A stretch of 64,000 bases of DNA from contig NZ_WOEY01000141.1 in the NCBI RefSeq assembly GCF_013177695.1, positions 1 through 64,000 on the forward strand, written 5' to 3'. The position numbers were made by a program, and so were the translations under genes. Source of the DNA: Paraburkholderia solitsugae (lineage in GTDB: Bacteria; Pseudomonadota; Gammaproteobacteria; Burkholderiales; Burkholderiaceae). Of this stretch, positions 52,091-60,568 are shown in pieces (position 1 is the stretch's first letter; each line of letters starts with the position of its first letter). A model generated the notes under the pieces. It was not told where the DNA came from and made no database searches. It saw nothing but the letters and a program-made list of their open reading frames with translations.

Positions 52091-53026
52091 ATGACGAATC
52101 TGGTAATTGCAGAACACGATAACGCGTCGATCAAGGCCGCGACGCTGAACACGATTGCAGCCGCGCAGAAGATCGGTGGCGATATTCACGTGCTGGTCGC
52201 AGGGCACAACGCACAGGCTGCGGCGGATGCGGCAGCAAAGATTGCAGGTGTTGCGAAGGTGCTGCTGGCCGACGCGGCGCAACTCGAAGCGGGCCTGGCG
52301 GAAAACATCCAGGCAACCGTGATGAACATCGCGAAGGACTACACGCACATCCTCGCGCCGGCGACTGCCTACGGCAAGAACATCGCGCCGCGTATCGCCG
52401 CGAAGCTCGACGTCGCGCAGATCAGCGACATCACCGCAGTGGACAGCGCCGACACGTTCGAGCGCCCGATCTACGCGGGTAACGCGATCGCGACGGTGCA
52501 ATCGGCTGATCCGATCAAGGTCATCACGGTCCGCACGACCGGTTTCGACCCGGTGGCAGCAGAAGGCGGTAGCGCAACCGTCGAGAAGATCGAAGCGGCA
52601 GCCGACACGGGCCTCTCGCAATTCGTGAGCCGTGAAGTGACGAAGCTGGATCGTCCGGAACTGACGTCGGCGAAGATCATCGTTTCCGGTGGCCGTGGTC
52701 TGGGCAATGGCGAGAACTACACCAAGATTCTGGAGCCGCTGGCTGACAAGCTGAACGCAGCGCTGGGCGCATCGCGCGCAGCCGTCGATGCAGGCTTCGT
52801 GCCGAACGACTATCAGGTCGGCCAGACCGGCAAGATCGTCGCGCCGCAACTGTATGTGGCGGTCGGTATCTCGGGTGCGATCCAGCATCTGGCCGGCATG
52901 AAAGACTCGAAGGTGATCGTCGCCATCAACAAGGACCCGGAAGCGCCGATTTTCAGCGTCGCCGATTATGGTCTGGTGGGCGATCTGTTCACGCTCGTGC
53001 CGGAACTTGTGAACGAGCTCGGCTAA
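52091..53026 (+). CDS. etfA: Electron transfer flavoprotein alpha subunit
   Basis: A 311-residue FAD-binding subunit. The C-terminal FAD domain holds SGGRGLGNGENYTKILEPLA, GFVPNDYQVGQTGKIVAPQLY and GISGAIQHLAGMKDSKVIVA, with the Arg and Ser/Thr contacts of the family. GGAGAC precedes the ATG. A terminator-like hairpin lies after it, and an acyl-CoA dehydrogenase gene starts 104 bases further on. Confidence 0.95.
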   Translation: MTNLVIAEHDNASIKAATLNTIAAAQKIGGDIHVLVAGHNAQAAADAAAKIAGVAKVLLADAAQLEAGLAENIQATVMNIAKDYTHILAPATAYGKNIAPRIAAKLDVAQISDITAVDSADTFERPIYAGNAIATVQSADPIKVITVRTTGFDPVAAEGGSATVEKIEAAADTGLSQFVSREVTKLDRPELTSAKIIVSGGRGLGNGENYTKILEPLADKLNAALGASRAAVDAGFVPNDYQVGQTGKIVAPQLYVAVGISGAIQHLAGMKDSKVIVAINKDPEAPIFSVADYGLVGDLFTLVPELVNELG

Positions 53027-53064
53027 GCGCCGCAGCGCCGGTAAAAGGCGTCTGGCAGCACACG

Positions 53065-53102
53065 AAAGGGCGTGGGACCTATCAAGTCCGGCGCCCTTTT
53101 TT
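53065..53102 (+). terminator. Terminator or attenuator between etfA and the acyl-CoA dehydrogenase
   Basis: AAAGGGCG (53065-53072) pairs with CGCCCTTT (53092-53099), with an inner GGAC/GTCC pair, followed by a T run. The next ribosome binding site and ATG start only about 15-30 bases later, so it may lower rather than end transcription. Confidence 0.7.
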
Positions 53103-53129
53103 ATATCGAAAGGCAGGAGGAGAACTGAA

Positions 53130-54920
53130 ATGAGCTATACGGCGCCCATCAAGGACATGCTGTTCGTGATGAAAGAACTGGCCGGTCTCGAAGATATCGC
53201 GACGCTGCCGGGCTTCGAAGATGCGAACCTCGACACGGCTCAGGCCGTGCTCGAAGAATCGGCGAAACTGTGCGGCGAAGTGCTGGCGCCGCTGAACGTT
53301 GAAGGCGATCGCAATCCGAGCAGCTGGAAAGACGGCGTGGTCACCGCAACGCCCGGTTTCAAGGACGCATTCCGCCAGTTTGGCGAAGGCGGCTGGCAAG
53401 GCGTGCAACATCCGGTCGAGTATGAAGGCCAGGGCCTGCCCAAGCTGATCGCCACAGCCTGTATCGAGATGCTGAACGCGTCGAACCTGTCGTTCGCGCT
53501 GTGCCCGCTGCTCACGGATGGGGCCATCGAGGCGCTGCTCACGGCGGGCAGCGAAGAGCAGAAGCAAACCTACGTGCCCAAGCTGATTGCAGGCGTTTGG
53601 ACCGGCACGATGAACCTGACCGAGCCGCAAGCCGGCTCCGATCTCGCGCTGGTGCGCACGCGCGCGGAGCCGCAAGGTGACGGTTCGTTCAAGCTGTTTG
53701 GCACGAAGATTTTCATCACGTGGGGCGAGCACGACATGGCGAAGAACATCGCCCATCTCGTGCTGGCGCGCACGCCGAATGCACCGGAAGGCGTGAAGGG
53801 CATTTCGCTCTTCATCGTGCCGAAGTTTCTCATCAACGAAGAAGGCTCGCCCGGCGAGCGCAATGACGTCCATTGCGTGTCGATTGAACACAAGCTCGGC
53901 ATCAAGGCGAGCCCGACCGCGGTGCTGCAATTTGGCGATCACGGCGGCGCGATCGGGCATCTGATCGGCGAAGAAAATCGCGGCCTCGAATACATGTTCA
54001 TCATGATGAACGCGGCGCGTTTCGCGGTGGGCATGCAGGGTGTTGCCATGTCGGATCGCGCGTATCAGAAGGCCGTCGCGTATGCGAAGGATCGCGTGCA
54101 AAGCCGGCCGGTGGATGGCTCCGCGAAACAATCGGTGGCGATCATTCAACACCCGGACGTGCGCCGCATGCTCGCGACGATGCGTGGCCTTACGGAAGCA
54201 TCGCGCGCGTTGGCGTATGTCGCCGCGGCTCACAGCGATATCGCGCATCGTCATCCTGATGAAGCGAAACGCGCTGAACATCAGGCGATCTACGAATACC
54301 TCGTGCCGATCGTGAAGGGCTGGAGCACGGAGCTGTCGATCGACGTGACGAGCCTCGGCGTGCAGGTGCACGGTGGCATGGGCTTCATCGAAGAAACGGG
54401 CGCCGCGCAGTACTACCGCGACGCGCGCATTCTGCCGATTTACGAAGGGACGACCGCGATTCAGGCCAACGACCTGATCGGCCGCAAGACGGTGCGCGAC
54501 GGTGGCAAGGTCGCGAAGTCGCTGCTGGCCGGTGTCGCGGAAACGATCGAGGCGCTCGGCGCGCAACAAGGCGCTGCGTTCGATTCGATGAAGACGTATC
54601 TGGCGCAGGGTCATCGCTCGTTGAGCGCGGCGGTCGATTTTGTTGTCGCCAACACGAAGAGCGATCCGAACGCGGTGTTCGCCGGCAGCGTGCCGTATCT
54701 GAAGTTGGCGGGCGTTGTGCTGGGCGGCTGGCAGATGGCTCGTGCGTTGCTCGTGGCGGCTGAAAAGCGCGACGAGGATCCGTCGTTCTACGGCGCGAAG
54801 ATCGCGACGGCGCAGTTCTATGCCGAGCATGTGCTGCCGCTGGCTTCGGCGTTGGAAGCGTCGATCGTTAGCGCGAAGGGTGGGGAGAGCGTGCTGGCGT
54901 TGTCGGAAGATCAGTTCTGA
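53130..54920 (+). CDS. Acyl-CoA dehydrogenase (DmdC/FadE-like, long form)
   Basis: A 596-residue flavoprotein of the long acyl-CoA dehydrogenase class that has a C-terminal extra domain. Signatures are NLTEPQAGSDLALVRTRA (FAD/substrate), FGTKIFITWGEHD, and IYEGTTAIQANDLIGRKTVRD near residue 445, the region with the usual base Glu. AGGAGGAG lies before the ATG. Placed behind etfBA, which would be its electron acceptor. Its acyl chain length preference cannot be set from the sequence. Confidence 0.93.
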   Translation: MSYTAPIKDMLFVMKELAGLEDIATLPGFEDANLDTAQAVLEESAKLCGEVLAPLNVEGDRNPSSWKDGVVTATPGFKDAFRQFGEGGWQGVQHPVEYEGQGLPKLIATACIEMLNASNLSFALCPLLTDGAIEALLTAGSEEQKQTYVPKLIAGVWTGTMNLTEPQAGSDLALVRTRAEPQGDGSFKLFGTKIFITWGEHDMAKNIAHLVLARTPNAPEGVKGISLFIVPKFLINEEGSPGERNDVHCVSIEHKLGIKASPTAVLQFGDHGGAIGHLIGEENRGLEYMFIMMNAARFAVGMQGVAMSDRAYQKAVAYAKDRVQSRPVDGSAKQSVAIIQHPDVRRMLATMRGLTEASRALAYVAAAHSDIAHRHPDEAKRAEHQAIYEYLVPIVKGWSTELSIDVTSLGVQVHGGMGFIEETGAAQYYRDARILPIYEGTTAIQANDLIGRKTVRDGGKVAKSLLAGVAETIEALGAQQGAAFDSMKTYLAQGHRSLSAAVDFVVANTKSDPNAVFAGSVPYLKLAGVVLGGWQMARALLVAAEKRDEDPSFYGAKIATAQFYAEHVLPLASALEASIVSAKGGESVLALSEDQF

Positions 54921-54962
54921 TATTGCACTTCTTCTCTCGAGCCAATTAGCGAAAGCTCGTGC

Positions 54963-55003
54963 GAAAAAAGCAAACGGCGCCTTGTGAGGCGCCGTTTGCT
55001 TTT
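54963..55003. terminator. Bidirectional terminator between acyl-CoA dehydrogenase and dadA
   Basis: GCAAACGGCGCCT (54970-54982) and AGGCGCCGTTTGC (54987-54999) make a 13-base perfect stem with a TGTG loop, flanked by A and T runs. Confidence 0.93.
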
Positions 55004-55069
55004 GTCAGGCCGGTCTGTCTGGGATGACGAACCGGCGCAACCGCTCGCGAAGCGTTAAAACATTAAACC

Positions 55070-56356
55070 TTACGCATAAGCCGGACGATGCGCACCGCCG
55101 ATCTCGCCGAGATAGCGATGCACCGACAGATCATCCGCCTTGATCACCGGCTGCTTGCCCGACATCACATCGGCCAGCAATTGGCCCGAGCCACACGACA
55201 TCGTCCAGCCCAGCGTGCCGTGACCCGTGTTCAGGAACAGGTTCGGCACAGGGGTGCGGCCGACGATCGGCGTGCCATCCGGCGTCATCGGACGCAGGCC
55301 GGTCCAGAAGCTGGCCTTCGTCGTATCGCCGCCGCCCGGGAACAGATCGTTCACGCACAGTTCCAGCGTTTCGCGGCGTGCCTGGCGCAACGACTTGTCG
55401 AAGCCGACGATCTCCGCCATGCCGCCGACGCGAATCCGGTCGTCAAAGCGCGTGATCGCGATCTTGTAGGTCTCGTCTAGCACGGTGGAAATCGGCGCCG
55501 CTGCTTTATTGACGATCGGCGCGGTGATCGAATAGCCCTTGAGCGGGTAGACCGGAATCTTCACGAGGCCGGACAGGAATTTCGTCGAGTACGAACCGAG
55601 CGCGACAACGAACGAATCCGCGCGCACCAGTTCAGCGCCGCATTGCACGCCGGCGATACGGTCGCCCGCCATGGCGAGTGCGTCGATCGGCGTGTTGTAG
55701 CGGAACTTGACGCCCAGTTGCTCGGCGAGCGCGGCGAGGCGCGTGGTGAACATCTGGCAGTCGCCGGTTTCGTCGCCCGGCAGGCGCAGACCGCCCGTCA
55801 GTTTGTGTGAGACCGCGGCGAGGGCCGGTTCAGCTTGCGCGAGTTCGGCCGGCGATAGCAGTTCATACGGCACGTTGGCTTCCTGCAGCACGGCGATGTC
55901 TTTCGCGGCGCCGTCGAACTGCTGTTGCGTGCGGAATACCTGCAGCGTGCCGCCCGTGCGGCCTTCGTACTGGATGCCGGTTTCGGCGCGCAGCGCTTGC
56001 AAACAATCGCGGCTGTATTCGGCGAGGCGGACCATGCGGCCCTTGTTCACCGCATAACGCGACGACGTGCAGTTCTGCAGCATCTGCCACATCCATTGCA
56101 ACTGGAATTGCGTGCCGTCGAGGCGGATCGCCAGCGGCGCATGCTTCTGGAACATCCACTTGACCGCCTTCAGCGGCACGCCCGGCGCCGCCCATGGCGA
56201 CGCATAGCCCGGCGAGATCTGGCCGGCATTGGCAAAGCTGGTTTCGAGCGCCGGGCCGGCCTCGCGGTCGATCACCGTGACTTCGTGACCGGCACGCGCC
56301 AGATAATAAGCACTCGTCACCCCGACGACGCCACTGCCCAAAACGACGACTCGCAT
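55070..56356 (-). CDS. dadA: D-amino acid dehydrogenase small subunit
   Basis: A 428-residue FAD oxidoreductase that oxidises D-alanine and other D-amino acids, feeding the respiratory chain. The FAD site is VVVLGSGVVGVTSAYYLARAGHEVTVID. ASFANAGQISPGYASPWAAPG and GHGTLGWTMSCGSGQLLADV are DadA hallmarks. The protein is peripheral on the inner membrane in known members. It is divergent from an Lrp/AsnC gene with a 169-base gap holding a palindrome. No alanine racemase gene lies next to it here. Confidence 0.94.
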   Translation of the reverse strand: MRVVVLGSGVVGVTSAYYLARAGHEVTVIDREAGPALETSFANAGQISPGYASPWAAPGVPLKAVKWMFQKHAPLAIRLDGTQFQLQWMWQMLQNCTSSRYAVNKGRMVRLAEYSRDCLQALRAETGIQYEGRTGGTLQVFRTQQQFDGAAKDIAVLQEANVPYELLSPAELAQAEPALAAVSHKLTGGLRLPGDETGDCQMFTTRLAALAEQLGVKFRYNTPIDALAMAGDRIAGVQCGAELVRADSFVVALGSYSTKFLSGLVKIPVYPLKGYSITAPIVNKAAAPISTVLDETYKIAITRFDDRIRVGGMAEIVGFDKSLRQARRETLELCVNDLFPGGGDTTKASFWTGLRPMTPDGTPIVGRTPVPNLFLNTGHGTLGWTMSCGSGQLLADVMSGKQPVIKADDLSVHRYLGEIGGAHRPAYA

Positions 56357-56453
56357 AGCTGCTCCAGGATATTCAATAAGAGTTCTGAGGGCGCCGCGCT
56401 CGTGGATTCGTTGGAATTCGTTCGATTAACGAGGTGTAACGCGGATCGCCCAG

Positions 56454-56476
56454 TGTTAACCGCTATACTATTAACA
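56454..56476. promoter_or_regulatory. Candidate Lrp-type palindrome between dadA and its divergent regulator
   Basis: TGTTAA (56454-56459) and TTAACA (56471-56476) form inverted arms 11 bases apart around an AT-rich centre that includes TATACT. The position fits a site for the adjacent Lrp/AsnC protein. Confidence 0.5.
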
Positions 56477-56525
56477 GTCAGGTAGGTTTTGTTATTGTAT
56501 TTTCAAGATTTTCAGCAAAAACACT

Positions 56526-57014
56526 ATGCGTACACAGCGCCAACCGGTCCGGGCCCTCGACAAACTCGATCACAAGATCCTGCGGCTCTTGCAGCAGGAC
56601 GGCCGGATGGCGATGAAAGACCTCGCCGAGCAGGTGGGGCTGTCGGTTACGCCCTGCATCGAGCGCGTTAAGCGAATGGAGCGCGACGGTGTGATCACGG
56701 GCTATCACGCGCGCGTGAACCCGGCTGAACTGGGCGCGGCGCTGCTGGTGTTCGTCGAGATCACGCTCGATCACAAAAGCGGAAACATGTTCGACCAGTT
56801 CCGCCGTGAAGTGCAGAAGATCCCCGAGGTGCTGGAGTGCCACCTCGTCTCGGGCGACTTCGACTATCTGATCAAGGCGCGCATCGGCGAAATGGCCGAC
56901 TACCGTAAGCTGCTGGGCGACATCCTGCTGCAACTGCCCGGCGCGGTGCAGTCGAAGAGCTATGTGGTGATGGAAGAGATCAAGGAGACGCTGACGATCG
57001 CGGTTGGCGATTAG
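56526..57014 (+). CDS. Lrp/AsnC family transcriptional regulator
   Basis: A 162-residue regulator. The N-terminal HTH reads LDKLDHKILRLLQQDGRMAM, then DLAEQVGLSVTPCIERVKRME. The C-terminal RAM domain (ALLVFVEITLDHKSGNMFDQF, ECHLVSGDFDYLIKARIG) binds an amino acid effector. Divergence from dadA suggests it is the activator/repressor of D-alanine use, by analogy with Lrp control of dad in E. coli. The ATG at 56526 is the normal start. Confidence 0.93.
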   Translation: MRTQRQPVRALDKLDHKILRLLQQDGRMAMKDLAEQVGLSVTPCIERVKRMERDGVITGYHARVNPAELGAALLVFVEITLDHKSGNMFDQFRREVQKIPEVLECHLVSGDFDYLIKARIGEMADYRKLLGDILLQLPGAVQSKSYVVMEEIKETLTIAVGD

Positions 57015-57040
57015 CTCGCGCGGCAGGGACGTAGCTGGAC

Positions 57041-57068
57041 TCGACAAACGGCGTAAACACTGTATATT
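57041..57068 (+). promoter_or_regulatory. Candidate promoter of the radical SAM gene
   Basis: TCGACA (57041-57046) and TATATT (57063-57068) are 16 bases apart. The LexA box overlaps the -10 box. Confidence 0.6.
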
Positions 57069-57075
57069 TATACAG
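57060..57075. promoter_or_regulatory. LexA (SOS) box
   Basis: CTGTATATTTATACAG matches the CTGT-N8-ACAG LexA consensus completely, with an all-A/T centre. It overlaps the -10 region of the promoter for the radical SAM gene, 38 bases before the GTG start. Confidence 0.88.
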
Positions 57076-57112
57076 GTGTTTTGCGCCGTTTCTGTTTTTG
57101 CGTGCTCCAGCC

Positions 57113-58258
57113 GTGACCGATTCCGACATCCATTCCGCTAACGAATTTCCGATCGCTCCACCCACGCCCCGCAAGGGGCGCGGCGCGGTGACGAACCTGC
57201 AAGGCCGTTACGAAGTCGACCAGCGCGAAGTGGTGGACGACGGCTGGCTTTCGTCGCCGGAAGCAGACGGCGAGCCCAAGGCCTTGCGCACGCAGGTTTT
57301 CGAAGAGCGCGCCAAGACCATTCTCACGCGTAATGCGTCTCCGGATATTCCGTTCAGCGTGTCGCTGAACCCGTATCGGGGCTGCGAACATGGCTGTATT
57401 TACTGCTTCGCGCGGCCTACACATAGTTATCTGGGGCTCTCACCGGGGCTCGACTTCGAAAGCCGCATCTACGCGAAGGTCAATGCGCCGGAGTTGCTCG
57501 AGCGCGAGTTGTCGAAGAAGTCCTATGTGCCCGAGCCGATTGCGCTCGGCGTCAATACGGATGCCTGGCAGCCCGTCGAGCGCGATTTGCGGCTGACGCG
57601 GCGGGTGATCGAAGTGCTCAGCGAGCGGGGCCATCCGTTCGCGGCGATCACCAAATCGTCGCTGATCGAGCGCGATCTCGATCTGCTCGCACCCATGGCA
57701 GCGCGCGGGCAGTTCATGGCGGCCATTACGATCACCACGCTGGATGCGGGTATCGCGCGCACGCTTGAACCGCGTGCGGCCACGCCGTCGCGCCGATTGC
57801 GCACGATCCGTACGTTGACCGAGGCGGGCATTCCCGTTGGCGTCAGTATCGCGCCGGTGATTCCGTTCGTCACCGAGCCGGACATGGAGCGCGTGCTGGA
57901 AGCTTGTGCGGAAGCCGGTGCATGCAACGCGAGCTACATCGTGTTGCGCTTGCCGTGGGAAGTCGCACCACTATTCAAGGATTGGCTCGCGGCGCATTTT
58001 CCCGATCGGGCTGACCGGGTGATGAGTCGCGTCCGCGATATGCGGGGCGGGAAAGACTACGACTCGAACTTTTCCACCCGAATGAAGGGGGAGGGACTGT
58101 GGGCGGACCTGCTGAAGCAGCGCTTCCACAACGCTGTGCGCCGGCTCGGGTTGAACCGGCGCGATCGCGGCATTCTGGATATGTCGCATTTTCGCCGGGT
58201 CGAGCCGGTGCGTGCTGAACCGCCGCCACGCGAGAATCCGCAGATGAGGCTTTTTTAG
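57113..58258 (+). CDS. PA0069-type radical SAM protein (SplB-related), SOS-controlled
   Basis: A 381-residue protein from the GTG at 57113; a TTG at 57098 is possible. The radical SAM cluster motif is CEHGCIYCFARP, with the three cysteines of the CxxxCxxC type. ILTRNASPDIPFSVSLNPYRG before it and TDAWQPVERDLRLTRRVIEVLSE after it are signatures of the 'PA0069 family radical SAM' group, which is related to spore photoproduct lyase but lacks the lyase cysteine pattern. A DNA-repair role is inferred from the LexA box and from the relationship. The PA0069 gene of Pseudomonas aeruginosa is, as I recall, in its LexA regulon. The substrate is unknown. Confidence 0.87.
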   Translation: MTDSDIHSANEFPIAPPTPRKGRGAVTNLQGRYEVDQREVVDDGWLSSPEADGEPKALRTQVFEERAKTILTRNASPDIPFSVSLNPYRGCEHGCIYCFARPTHSYLGLSPGLDFESRIYAKVNAPELLERELSKKSYVPEPIALGVNTDAWQPVERDLRLTRRVIEVLSERGHPFAAITKSSLIERDLDLLAPMAARGQFMAAITITTLDAGIARTLEPRAATPSRRLRTIRTLTEAGIPVGVSIAPVIPFVTEPDMERVLEACAEAGACNASYIVLRLPWEVAPLFKDWLAAHFPDRADRVMSRVRDMRGGKDYDSNFSTRMKGEGLWADLLKQRFHNAVRRLGLNRRDRGILDMSHFRRVEPVRAEPPPRENPQMRLF

Positions 58259-58274
58259 CGTGGCGCGCGTCAGG

Positions 58275-58742
58275 TTATTGCGACAGCGCTTTGGCGGCTT
58301 GTACCTGGCCTTCAAAGTAAGTCTGGAACGAGATCGCGAGGCCCGTCATCAGCAGGAACGCGCCGATCAGCAGCGAAAAGATCACGATGAAAATGACGGT
58401 CCAGCCAGAGCGGCTTTTGCGCTGGGTTTGCGCGTTGAACTGCGCGTCCCATTTTTCATCCGGCCGCAGGCCGTAGACAATCGCCGCCAGAAAGGCGGAG
58501 AGCAGCGAAACGGCGCCGAAAAAAGCGAGTACCCAGCCGAGCATCGAGGCCCGCTCGCTTGCCACCACCAGCATGGCGCCAGGAATGCCGATCAGCGTAC
58601 CTAGCAGATGGGCCCAGCCGTAAATGTCGCGCGTGCCGTACAAGTAGAAACGGTGGGCGCCAAGGCTGCCGAAGAAGAACGCCAGCGCGGCAGTAATCGT
58701 CTTGGATCTGAAACGCAAGGAAGTCGAAGCAAGGGTGGACAT
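58275..58742 (-). CDS. TM2/NINE-domain membrane protein
   Basis: A 155-residue inner-membrane protein from the ATG at 58742 (MSTLASTSLRFRSKTIT). A longer start at 58796 is possible but has a poor context. The TM2 domain is ALAFFFGSLGAHRFYLYGTRDIYG, with the Gly-His-Arg-Phe-Tyr hallmark, followed by further membrane segments, about four in total. The role of these proteins is not established. It is convergent with the radical SAM gene. Confidence 0.82.
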   Translation of the reverse strand: MSTLASTSLRFRSKTITAALAFFFGSLGAHRFYLYGTRDIYGWAHLLGTLIGIPGAMLVVASERASMLGWVLAFFGAVSLLSAFLAAIVYGLRPDEKWDAQFNAQTQRKSRSGWTVIFIVIFSLLIGAFLLMTGLAISFQTYFEGQVQAAKALSQ

Positions 58743-58840
58743 GTAGGCGAGAGCAGAGTGACAGACGGTCGAAAGGAGCGGTGCGCCGGTGGGCACGGAC
58801 CGACGCGCATTCTACGCCCGCGGCGCGCTTACGGCGAAGG

Positions 58841-60076
58841 CTAAGGCGCTGAATAGGTCACGCGGTAGACCGCGCCGGCGTAGTCGTCGCTGATCAGGAG
58901 CGAACCATCGGGCATCGGTTGGACGTCGACCGGGCGGCCCCACACCGCTTCGCCCGGTTGGAGCCAGCCTTCGGCAAAGACTTCCTGATGCGCGTTGCTG
59001 CCGTCCGGGTTGGTGATCACCCGCACGACCCGGTAGCCGACTTTCGTGCTGCGATTCCACGAACCGTGTTCGGCGATAAAAATAGTGTTTCGATACGCGG
59101 CCGGAAACATCGAGCCGCTGTAAAAACGCATGCCGAGCGAGGCGACGTGCGCACCGAGTTTGACAACCGGCGGCGTGAAGGCGCTGCACGGATGGTCTTT
59201 GCCGAATTCGGGGTCGGGCGTGTCGCCGCCATGGCAATATGGAAAGCCAAAGTCCATGCCGACGCGTGGCGCGTAGTTGAGCTTGTCGTCCGGCACGTCG
59301 TCGCCCATCATGTCGCGGCCGTTGTCGGTGAACCACAACTCATGCGTCACAGGGTGCCACGCGAAGCCGACCGTATTACGAACACCGCGCGCCACGACTT
59401 CATAATGACTGCCGTCCGGGTTCATGCGGCCGATTAGCCCAAAGCGGTTGCGGTCTGTCAGGCAGACGTTGCAGGGCGCGCCTTGGGGCACATACAGCTT
59501 GCCATCCGGCCCGAAGGCGATGAATTTCCAGCCATGATGAGTCTCTGTCGGCAGTGTGTCGGTGACGATGGCGGGCTTGGGCGGGTCGTTCAGATGGGTA
59601 TCGATCGCGTCGTAGCGTAGAATTTTCGACACTGCGGACACATACAGCGCGCCGTTCCGCCACGCCACGCCCGCAGGCGTTTCCAGGCCGGAGGCGATCA
59701 CGTGGCGAGCCGTCACGCGTCCATTTTGCAATTCGAGCGCGTAGACGTGGCCGTCGAGGCTGCCTATATAAAGAATGCCCTTCGGCGAGAGCGCCATCCC
59801 CCGCGCGCTCGGCACCTCGTCCGACAGGACTTCGATATGGAAGCCCGGCGGCAGTTTGATACGCTCGATCGGCAGCGCGGCTAGCGCCGGCAGGGCAGTG
59901 GCGGCGAGCAACAACGCCGCGCCTGCTCGCAGGGCCTGAACGCGGACGGAGCGCGAAAAGCTGGCAACGCGCCGAAAGACGACGAAAGAAGCGAAAAAAA
60001 CCGCAGGCGGTGGCAGGAGTTTCACGGGCGCTCCGTCAGGTAGTTCGGGCGTTTCGGCGTGGTCCGGGGTCCTCAT
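58841..60076 (-). CDS. PQQ-dependent sugar (sorbosone/glucose) dehydrogenase-like protein
   Basis: A 411-residue protein of the soluble aldose sugar dehydrogenase/L-sorbosone dehydrogenase family. A probable signal or anchor near residues 47-67 (LRAGAALLLAATALPALAAL) precedes a six-bladed beta-propeller. Key segments are LPPGFHIEVLSDEVPSARGMA, ETHHGWKFIAFGPDGKLYV and AEHGSWNRSTKVGYRVVRV. The first 40 residues before the signal are basic and unusual, so translation may begin later. PQQ use and the sugar or aldehyde substrate are inferred. Confidence 0.85.
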   Translation of the reverse strand: MRTPDHAETPELPDGAPVKLLPPPAVFFASFVVFRRVASFSRSVRVQALRAGAALLLAATALPALAALPIERIKLPPGFHIEVLSDEVPSARGMALSPKGILYIGSLDGHVYALELQNGRVTARHVIASGLETPAGVAWRNGALYVSAVSKILRYDAIDTHLNDPPKPAIVTDTLPTETHHGWKFIAFGPDGKLYVPQGAPCNVCLTDRNRFGLIGRMNPDGSHYEVVARGVRNTVGFAWHPVTHELWFTDNGRDMMGDDVPDDKLNYAPRVGMDFGFPYCHGGDTPDPEFGKDHPCSAFTPPVVKLGAHVASLGMRFYSGSMFPAAYRNTIFIAEHGSWNRSTKVGYRVVRVITNPDGSNAHQEVFAEGWLQPGEAVWGRPVDVQPMPDGSLLISDDYAGAVYRVTYSAP

Positions 60077-60123
60077 CTGTATGGCAGGGACAACCCCGTC
60101 GCTCAGTTTATCCCCGTAAGTGT

Positions 60124-60152
60124 TTGTTATGGCGTCGGTTTCCCGCTATAAT
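60124..60152 (+). promoter_or_regulatory. Promoter of the rpsP-rimM-trmD-rplS operon
   Basis: TTGTTA and a perfect TATAAT are separated by 17 bases, 46 bases before the rpsP start. Confidence 0.8.
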
Positions 60153-60197
60153 CGCGTGTTTCAGTCGTTCCGAACCCCGGTTTTCAAGGATTCTAGT

Positions 60198-60452
60198 ATG
60201 GTCATCATCCGCTTGGCTCGTGGCGGCTCCAAGAAGCGCCCGTTCTACAACATCGTCGCAACCGATTCGCGTAACCGTCGTGACGGCCGCTTCATCGAAC
60301 GCGTTGGTTTCTACAACCCGGTCGCTACGAAGGGTGAGTCGCTGCGTATCGCTCAAGACCGCCTGACGTACTGGCAAGGCGTTGGCGCACAACTGTCGCC
60401 GACCGTCGAGCGTCTCGTGAAAGAAGCGCAAAAGGCGCAGCCGGCTGCTTAA
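60198..60452 (+). CDS. rpsP: 30S ribosomal protein S16
   Basis: An 84-residue ribosomal protein starting MVIIRLARGGSKKRPFYNIV at 60198. An upstream in-frame ATG at 60120 lies before the promoter and is not used. RNRRDGRFIERVGFYNPVA is conserved. It opens the classical rpsP-rimM-trmD-rplS operon. Confidence 0.96.
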   Translation: MVIIRLARGGSKKRPFYNIVATDSRNRRDGRFIERVGFYNPVATKGESLRIAQDRLTYWQGVGAQLSPTVERLVKEAQKAQPAA

Positions 60453-60568
60453 TGGTAGCTAGGATGCGTATCGTCGTCGGTTCGGCCGGCGGCCACGCAG
60501 CTTGCGTGAGCAGTCCGATGCGCGAGTTTTACTGAAGCAGACGTCGAAGTTGGCAGCGAGGTTCTCTT

